Source: Oscillospiraceae bacterium (GTDB taxonomy: Bacteria; Bacillota; Clostridia; Oscillospirales; WRJC01). Taken from it: DNA of 64,000 bases. Below the pieces are notes generated by a model, which had not been told where the DNA came from, ran no database searches, and was given only the letters and a program-made list of their open reading frames with translations. The position numbers were made by a program, and so were the translations under genes. The stretch covers positions 558,001 to 622,000 of the forward strand of contig WRHM01000001.1 of the NCBI GenBank assembly GCA_009783265.1, given 5' to 3'. Shown piece by piece: positions 59,000-64,000 of this stretch (positions are counted from its first letter, which is position 1; each line of letters begins with the position of its first letter).

Positions 59000-61333
59000 A
59001 TGGAACAATTACGCGGAGTTGTCGAGCGCATAACTTATGCCAACGAAGAAAAAGGATATAGCGTGATAAAAATCGCCGTGAAAAATTACGGCGATTTAGT
59101 CACTGTCGTCGGGAATATGGCGTCTGTCAGCGTTGGGACAGTCGTGACTGTAAAAGGCGACTGGACGCATAATCCCAAATGGGGCAGGCAGTTTAACGTC
59201 GAATCATGGGAAGAAAGCGTCCCCGCGACTGTTTATGGCATAGAAAAATATCTCGGCAGCGGTTTGATTAAAGGCATAGGACCGAAATTCGCCAAGCTTA
59301 TCGTGAGTAAATTCGGCGATAAAACGCTTGAGATAATCGAGGACGAGCCGGATAAACTGATTGAAGTCGAGAATATAGGCCATAAACGGGTCTATATGAT
59401 AAAAAAAGCGTGGCAGGAACAGAAAGAAATAAAAAACGTCATGCTTTTTTTGCAGGAATACGGCGTATCGACCGCGTTCGGGTACAGGATATATAAAGCT
59501 TACGGCGATAAAAGCATAGAAACAGTTAAAAATAACCCGTATAAACTTGCCGACGATATATGGGGCGTAGGATTTAAAACAGCCGATAATATCGCGGCAA
59601 AACTCGGCATTGAAAAAGAATCTTTTGATCGCTGCCGGAGCGGTATTTTTTATGTACTGAACAGGTTCGCGGACGATTACGGGCACTGTTATGTCCCGTT
59701 AGATGAACTATGCCAAAAATGCGTCGAAATGCTTGAAATAGAAGATACAAAAATTATTATGACGGTGGATAGTCTCGTGCAGGAAAGGGAATTGATTAGG
59801 GAACAACAGGACGCCGTCCCCTGCGAAAATAATAATCAATCCGATAATATCTATCTCCCGCCGTTTTATTATTCGGAAACTGGAACAGCCGCAAGGCTTA
59901 CGGCGATAATTTTAAACGAACAGGATAATATAATCCCTCCCGAAAACGCAAGAAAGTTATTACTTGATTTGATAGAAATGCAGAGACAGCAGGGGATAAT
60001 TTATGACGAGATACAGATAGAAGCCGTAAAAACGGCTGTCGCGTCAAAAGTTTTTGTTTTGACAGGCGGGCCCGGAACGGGAAAGACTACTATAACAAAA
60101 GCTATAATTCAAATATTTAAAAACGCCGGCAAAACAGTTTTGCTTGCCGCACCTACGGGACGCGCCGCAAAACGCATGAGCGAAGCGTGCGGAATGGAAT
60201 CCAAGACTATACACAGGCTGCTCGAGAGCAAGCCCCCCGAAGGATTTGCGCGCAACGCCGAAAATCAATTAGAGGGCGACGTTTTAATTTTAGACGAGGC
60301 TTCTATGATCGATATAATTCTCATGTATAATTTATTAAAAGCTATCCCCGATAAAATGACGCTTATTTTTGTCGGCGACGTTGACCAGCTGCCGTCTGTA
60401 GGGGCGGGGAATGTGCTTGGGGATATAATAAATTCAGAGTGCGTGCCGGTTTTAAGGCTCACGCGAATATTCCGGCAGGCGCTGGGAAGCAAAATCGTGA
60501 CGAACGCGCATAAAATAAACGCCGGGAAAATGCCTGATTTAACAGGCGGCAAAGACAGCGATTTCTTTTTTATACAGACTGTGGAGAATAAAAAACTCCC
60601 CCCGTCAACTTCGTTGACGCCCCCCTCGCAAGTATGCGAAGAGGGCAGGGAAAAGCCTCCTTCGTTTACGAGGGAGGTGGCACGAAGTGCCGGAGGTAGT
60701 GAGAATATTTCACAGGAAATAATAAATAAAATAGTCGAGTTGTGTTCTGACCGACTGCCGAAATATTATAAATTTAATCCCGTGACTGATATACAGGTTC
60801 TGACCCCTATGAAAAAAAGCGAGACTGGCTCTGATAATTTAAACAGGGTTTTGCAGGACGCTTTAAACAAAAACACGCTTATGTTAAGGCGCGGGGCGAC
60901 AGAATACAGGTTAAACGATAAAGTCATGCAGATAAAAAACAATTATGAAAAACAGATATATAACGGCGACATAGGTTATATATGCGATATAAACCTGACA
61001 GATAAAAATTTGTCCGTTAATTACGACGGCAATATAATCGAGTATGACATACTTGAACTTGACGAGATTGTTTTGTCTTACGCAATCACGATACATAAAT
61101 CGCAGGGCGGGGAGTTTCCGGCGGTTGTAATGCCGTTTTCGTTCAGCCATTTTGTCATGCTCGGCCGTAATTTATTATATACGGCTGTAACGAGGGCAAA
61201 AAAAGTCGTCGTCATGATAGGCGACGCAAAAGCTGTGAGCTATGCAGTCCGCAACAACGATTCACGCAAACGCAACACAACCCTTGCGGAGAGATTGCGG
61301 GAGAGGATTGATAAATCTTTGCAACAAATGTAA
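59000..61333 (+). CDS. recD2: ATP-dependent RecD2-type DNA helicase
   Basis: ATG 59000 (MEQLRGVVERITYANEEKGY) is the family's usual start; the track start adds 18 residues. 777 residues: N-terminal OB-like part, helix-hairpin-helix region (~80-200), then SF1B motor with Walker A GGPGTGKTTITKAI, motif II DEASMID, GDVDQLPSVGAGNVLGDI and motif VI YTAVTRAKKVV. A repeat block is translated at ~532-566 (PPSTSLTPPSQ ... EVARSAGGSENIS), between motor subdomains. RecD2 is not part of RecBCD; it unwinds 5'-3' in repair. Confidence 0.93.
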   Translation: MEQLRGVVERITYANEEKGYSVIKIAVKNYGDLVTVVGNMASVSVGTVVTVKGDWTHNPKWGRQFNVESWEESVPATVYGIEKYLGSGLIKGIGPKFAKLIVSKFGDKTLEIIEDEPDKLIEVENIGHKRVYMIKKAWQEQKEIKNVMLFLQEYGVSTAFGYRIYKAYGDKSIETVKNNPYKLADDIWGVGFKTADNIAAKLGIEKESFDRCRSGIFYVLNRFADDYGHCYVPLDELCQKCVEMLEIEDTKIIMTVDSLVQERELIREQQDAVPCENNNQSDNIYLPPFYYSETGTAARLTAIILNEQDNIIPPENARKLLLDLIEMQRQQGIIYDEIQIEAVKTAVASKVFVLTGGPGTGKTTITKAIIQIFKNAGKTVLLAAPTGRAAKRMSEACGMESKTIHRLLESKPPEGFARNAENQLEGDVLILDEASMIDIILMYNLLKAIPDKMTLIFVGDVDQLPSVGAGNVLGDIINSECVPVLRLTRIFRQALGSKIVTNAHKINAGKMPDLTGGKDSDFFFIQTVENKKLPPSTSLTPPSQVCEEGREKPPSFTREVARSAGGSENISQEIINKIVELCSDRLPKYYKFNPVTDIQVLTPMKKSETGSDNLNRVLQDALNKNTLMLRRGATEYRLNDKVMQIKNNYEKQIYNGDIGYICDINLTDKNLSVNYDGNIIEYDILELDEIVLSYAITIHKSQGGEFPAVVMPFSFSHFVMLGRNLLYTAVTRAKKVVVMIGDAKAVSYAVRNNDSRKRNTTLAERLRERIDKSLQQM
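60596..60698. repeat. inverted pair of GTGG-type elements in recD2
   Basis: CTCCCCCCGTCAACTTCGTT ... and GCCTCCTTCGTTTACGAGGG, GTGG, CACGAAGTGCCGGAGGTAG. 34 codons, in frame. Confidence 0.8.
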
Positions 61334-61384
61334 AGACATATATCTGTAAATCTTTTATAATAATACATGAAAGGCAGGAATTTT

Positions 61385-62272
61385 ATGGATTGGATTGAAA
61401 GATTGAATAAAGTTGTGGAATACATCGAGGAAAATCTGACGGACGATATACAGATAGAGTCGCTCGCAAGAATAGCATATTGTTCTGTATATGAATTTTC
61501 CCGTGTATTTTCGTTTGCGGCAGGTATGTCTGTTTCGGAGTATATCAGGCGCAGAAGATTGTCTCAGGCTGTTTTTGACATACAGAACGGCAACGGGAGT
61601 TTAATTGATATATCTCTGAAATACTGCTACGAATCGCAGTCGGCTTTTACGAGAGCGTTTAAAGATTTGCACGGGCAAACTCCGGCGGCGGCGAGAAATA
61701 AAAGCGTTCTCCTGAAAACATATCCTAAAATCACTTTCAAATTAATTATAAGAGGGGTAACAGAAATGGATTTCAGAATCGAACAAAAAGAAAGCTTCAA
61801 GATTATAGGTCAAAGAACCAAACACGCAGGAGGGCCGGACGACTGGGGAACTTTTTATGATACGTTCGGCAAACTATTTGACAATGCCGGCGGTAAAAGC
61901 TATTATAAAGCTCCGTTCTGGCATGTAGGCGCGTATAAATTTATTCCCGCGGGCAGTCATTATAAAGGTGATGACAGCGATAAACCTAAAGAAGTGATTT
62001 GCACTATCGGCGCGTTATATGACGGCGAACCGGTAGCGGACGGTTTAATACTTCAGGAATTTCCGGCGGGAACGTGGGCGGTTTTTCCGGTTGTTTCCGA
62101 CACGGATAACGATGCTACAGGCACGCATTACGTAAAAGCAATGCTCGAATGGTTTCCGGTGAGCAATTATAAAATAAACTATGATTTGCCGTATCTCGAA
62201 GTTTACGCTATTCCGACAGAGCCGGGGGCAGTGCATTACGACGAGGTATGGATTCCCGTCGTGGGTAAATAA
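61385..62272 (+). CDS. AraC-type regulator with GyrI-like effector domain
   Basis: ATG 61385 (MDWIERLNKVVEYIEENLTD) behind AGGCAGGA; 295 residues. The double helix-turn-helix (IESLARIAYCSVYEFSRVF ... YESQSAFTRAFKDLHGQTP) lies at 1-105. The C-terminal half (FRIEQKESFKIIGQRTKHAG ... PYLEVYAIPTEPG) is a GyrI/BacR-type ligand domain that binds small hydrophobic compounds. Likely a drug- or metabolite-responsive activator. No target operon is adjacent. Confidence 0.88.
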   Translation: MDWIERLNKVVEYIEENLTDDIQIESLARIAYCSVYEFSRVFSFAAGMSVSEYIRRRRLSQAVFDIQNGNGSLIDISLKYCYESQSAFTRAFKDLHGQTPAAARNKSVLLKTYPKITFKLIIRGVTEMDFRIEQKESFKIIGQRTKHAGGPDDWGTFYDTFGKLFDNAGGKSYYKAPFWHVGAYKFIPAGSHYKGDDSDKPKEVICTIGALYDGEPVADGLILQEFPAGTWAVFPVVSDTDNDATGTHYVKAMLEWFPVSNYKINYDLPYLEVYAIPTEPGAVHYDEVWIPVVGK

Positions 62273-62296
62273 TTGCACAAAAATTATAAGTTCATA

Positions 62297-62325
62297 TTGA
62301 CATCTGTGAATAAATATGATATAAT
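62297..62325 (+). promoter_or_regulatory. consensus promoter of antisense antitoxin RNA
   Basis: TTGACA -17 bp- TATAAT, with TGA before the -10: a perfect sigma-A promoter. It reads into a region with no sense ORF. Confidence 0.88.
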
Positions 62326-62331
62326 AGGGTT

Positions 62332-62460
62332 ACAAATAATTGAGAGGGCGTTCGCAACACCCTCTCGCATACACACCGCTTTAAAGGCGGTAGGCTTGCC
62401 GATTTGATTAGAAAAAATAATCAGCTTACCCGTTTGCATTTAGGGGCTGATTATTTTTTT
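62332..62460 (+). ncRNA. antisense RNA, type I antitoxin
   Basis: About 130 nt from the consensus promoter. Hairpins GAGAGGGCG...CACCCTCTC and ACCGCTTTAAAGGCGGT, then the terminator AATAATCAGC / GCTGATTATTTTTTT. Its 3' end overlaps the end of the toxin mRNA on the other strand, giving complementarity. Structure fits RatA/as-bsrG-like antitoxins. Exact ends are estimated. Confidence 0.75.
62416..62460. terminator. bidirectional terminator of type I TA locus
   Basis: AATAATCAGC / GCTGATTATT with T-runs on both strands; ends both the antisense RNA and the toxin mRNA. Confidence 0.75.
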
Positions 62461-62543
62461 GTGTTTTTTCTGATGTATGTAATCAAGACTATAAGTAATA
62501 TCCCTGACTGAATCATTAGAGTTAATGCTTCAAATACCGTCAT
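62451..62543 (-). CDS. Hol-Tox/TxpA-like small membrane toxin (30 aa, not in ORF track)
   Basis: Minus-strand ORF MTVFEALTLMIQSGILLIVL, then ITYIRKNTKK. The opening MTVFEALTLM is the hallmark of the 'putative holin-like toxin' (TxpA/BsrG) group. One membrane helix followed by a basic tail. Ribosome site GAAAGGGGTGAG. A second perfect SD (AAAGGAGG) ~35 bases upstream has no ORF and may be part of leader control. TTGACA at 62662-62667 with a TATAAT 14 bases on is the probable, suboptimal, toxin promoter. Over-production of such peptides damages the membrane. Confidence 0.85.
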   Translation of the reverse strand: MTVFEALTLMIQSGILLIVLITYIRKNTKK

Positions 62544-62674
62544 TTTGACTCACCCCTTTCAGATTGGATTGTTACCTCCTTTCTTCGAGTTAGGCAAGCC
62601 TGCAAAAAAATTCGCCCTTATGCGCTCATGTACTGTTTTAAATTATATAAGCTATATTAAATGTCAATAAATTT

Positions 62675-63922
62675 TTATTCTATGTCCATATATCTCTTCT
62701 GCGCGTCTGTCAAAACGTCGATTTTCGCCCCCATAGATTCAAGTTTAAGCGCGGCGATTTCCCGGTCGATTTCTTTCGGGACGTTATATAAAACAGGACT
62801 GAGATTTTTACCTTCTTTTTTTATATTCGCGATATACTCAAGAGATTTCGCCTGTATGGCAAACGACATATCCATGATTTCGGCAGGGTGGCCGTTCCCC
62901 GCCGCGAGATTCACAAGCCTGCCCTCGGCGAGCAGATTTAATATCCTGCCGTCGGGCATTTTATATCCCGTGATATTCTCTTTGCGTTCGATGATTTCTG
63001 TTGATAAAGCCGCAAGGCTTTTTTTGTTTATCTCAACGTCGAAATGCCCGGAATTGCACATTACAGCCCCGTTTTTCATCACTTTAAAGTGTTCTTCTGC
63101 TATAACGTCGCTGCACCCTGTGACTGTGATAAACAAATCTCCGAGTTTTGCCGCCTCAAGCATCGGCATGACTGTAAATCCGTCCATTCTCGCCTCGATT
63201 GCTTTTATATGATCTATTTCTGTCACGATAACAATCGCGCCCATGCCCTTTGCTCTCGTCGCGATACCCCTGCCGCACCAGCCGTATCCGGCGACTACTA
63301 CTGTCTGACCCGCTATAATTAAATTAGTCGTGTGCATGATCCCGTCAAGTGTAGATTGTCCCGTGCCGTATCTGTTGTCGAATAAATGCTTGCAGTTGGC
63401 GTCGTTGACGTTAATCATTGGGAATCGCAGTTTCCCGGATTTTTCTAAAGATTTAAGGCGGTGAATACCTGTCGTAGTTTCTTCGCAGCCTCCGATGAGA
63501 TTAATAGCTAAGCTTTTTTTATCGCCGTGTAATAAATTCGTAAAATCCCCGCCGTCGTCAATCATCAGATCGGGACAGCATGATAGAGTATCAACGAGAT
63601 GTTCTTCGTATTCATGCATAGACACGCCGTGAATAGCGTTGACTTCGAAGCCGTCTTTGACAAGAGAAGCGGCAACGTCGTCTCTTGTGGAGAGGGGATT
63701 GCACCCGGTGACAAAAACTTCGGCTCCGCCAGCGCGTAAGACATGCGCGAGATACGCCGTTTTAGCTTCAAGATGAATCGACATCGAGATTTTTTTGCCG
63801 AGAAACGGCTTTGTTTCGGCAAAATCTTTTTCTATGAGATTTAACACGGGCATATAACTTTTCACCCACGCGATTTTTTCATATCCGGTTTTCGCAAGAT
63901 TTATATCTTTTATTCTGCTCAT
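62675..63922 (-). CDS. ahcY: S-adenosyl-L-homocysteine hydrolase
   Basis: ATG 63922 (MSRIKDINLAKTGYEKIAW), behind AGGAG, is chosen over the track start; 415 residues. SIHLEAKTAYLAHVL and VTGCNPLSTRDDVAASL bind substrate; NAD site VVVAGYGWCGRGIATRAKG; NLAAGNGHPAEIMDMSFAIQ is the C-terminal signature. Splits SAH to adenosine and homocysteine, recycling the product of SAM methylations. This replaces the Pfs/LuxS route typical of many Bacillota. Own promoter upstream. Confidence 0.95.
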   Translation of the reverse strand: MSRIKDINLAKTGYEKIAWVKSYMPVLNLIEKDFAETKPFLGKKISMSIHLEAKTAYLAHVLRAGGAEVFVTGCNPLSTRDDVAASLVKDGFEVNAIHGVSMHEYEEHLVDTLSCCPDLMIDDGGDFTNLLHGDKKSLAINLIGGCEETTTGIHRLKSLEKSGKLRFPMINVNDANCKHLFDNRYGTGQSTLDGIMHTTNLIIAGQTVVVAGYGWCGRGIATRAKGMGAIVIVTEIDHIKAIEARMDGFTVMPMLEAAKLGDLFITVTGCSDVIAEEHFKVMKNGAVMCNSGHFDVEINKKSLAALSTEIIERKENITGYKMPDGRILNLLAEGRLVNLAAGNGHPAEIMDMSFAIQAKSLEYIANIKKEGKNLSPVLYNVPKEIDREIAALKLESMGAKIDVLTDAQKRYMDIE

Positions 63923-63971
63923 GGTTATTTTTCTCCTAATTGTGTTAAATAAAAATTTTCCTCTGCCATTT

Positions 63972-64000
63972 ATTATACACAACATAACAGTCAAATACAA
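63972..64000 (-). promoter_or_regulatory. promoter of ahcY
   Basis: On the minus strand TTGTAT -17 bp- TATAAT, with TGTG before the -10, ~50 bases upstream of the ahcY ATG. No SAH riboswitch fits in the short leader visible. Confidence 0.65.

Noticed and set aside
1-64000. tRNA genes, rRNA genes, T-box leaders
   Set aside because: No cloverleaf with CCA-end features, rRNA segments or T-box sequence (e.g. before serS) could be recognised by eye.

Overview
The window looks like a chromosomal segment of a low-GC, Clostridia-like member of the Bacillota. The reasons are an AT-rich coding style, AGGAGG-type ribosome binding sites, a MecA adaptor, an AddB-type nuclease, a large SRP RNA beside dnaX-ybaB-recR, the order rsmG-noc-parA-parB, and a type II fatty-acid operon of the Clostridia/Lactobacillales kind. 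Two perfect parS sites (29832 and 43431) beside parA/parB place it near the replication origin. The species cannot be named from the sequence.

Layout. 1-1.4 kb: 3' part of a CotH-kinase gene. 1.4-12.3 kb (minus strand): an incomplete prophage limited to a late regulator, terminase, portal, scaffold-like, MuF-type, capsid and fibre-like genes. RNase toxin and immunity genes of the barnase/barstar class are inserted among the head genes. 12.7-15.9 kb: M23 cell-wall hydrolase and a lipoprotein. 16-20 kb: addB. 20-29.7 kb: EF-G paralogue, GNAT, pdaA, uracil-DNA glycosylase, mecA, two TIM-barrel isomerase-like genes, a lipoprotein, a MORN protein. 29.8-35.8 kb: parS, serS, parB, parA, noc, rsmG, trmK. 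35.8-43.3 kb: small lipoprotein and zinc-ribbon genes, a very large Thr/Arg/Asn-rich secreted protein, DUF1858, an MBOAT/DHHW acetylation pair, trmB. 43.4-54.7 kb: fabD facing fabH-fabG-(RAYT)-fabF-accB-fabZ-CPBP-accC-DUF2500-(DUF559)-accD-accA-acpP. 54.8-58.6 kb: SRP RNA, a PIN toxin-antitoxin cassette, dnaX, ybaB, recR. 58.8-64 kb: recD2, an AraC/GyrI regulator, a type I toxin-antitoxin locus and ahcY.

Two systems stand out. (1) The prophage head module carries a MuF-type minor head protein with a barnase-like domain and a second toxin-like domain, a free barnase with all four catalytic residues, a decayed third RNase, and two immunity proteins each built of several barstar-like domains. 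The barnase-barstar pair is bracketed by a ~100-bp direct repeat that carries an extended -10 promoter. This fits the known class of phage MuF polymorphic toxins, but the tandem-barstar and repeat-bracketed arrangement is unusual.

(2) A dispersed family of GC-rich palindromes runs through the whole window, often as inverted pairs: a 27-bp type starting GTAG, and a longer type containing GTGG plus a hairpin. A REP-associated tyrosine transposase (RAYT) gene lies inside the fab operon. GTAG/GTGG followed by a palindrome is the known signature of RAYT-linked REP sequences. Many copies lie inside essential genes (dnaX, recR, fabH, accB, rsmG, addB, recD2), the phage portal and terminase genes, and the RAYT gene itself. 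They keep the frame open and are translated in one preferred frame (GRDxPGAP, or GAPxxSRPT when inverted). They therefore act as protein-coding REP elements, comparable in effect to Rickettsia palindromic elements.

Other points: fabH and trmK appear to have only AUA/AUU-type start codons; a PIN toxin-antitoxin cassette sits at the dnaX start codon and leaves a duplicated dnaX 5' end; a TxpA/Hol-Tox type I toxin has a convergent antisense RNA.
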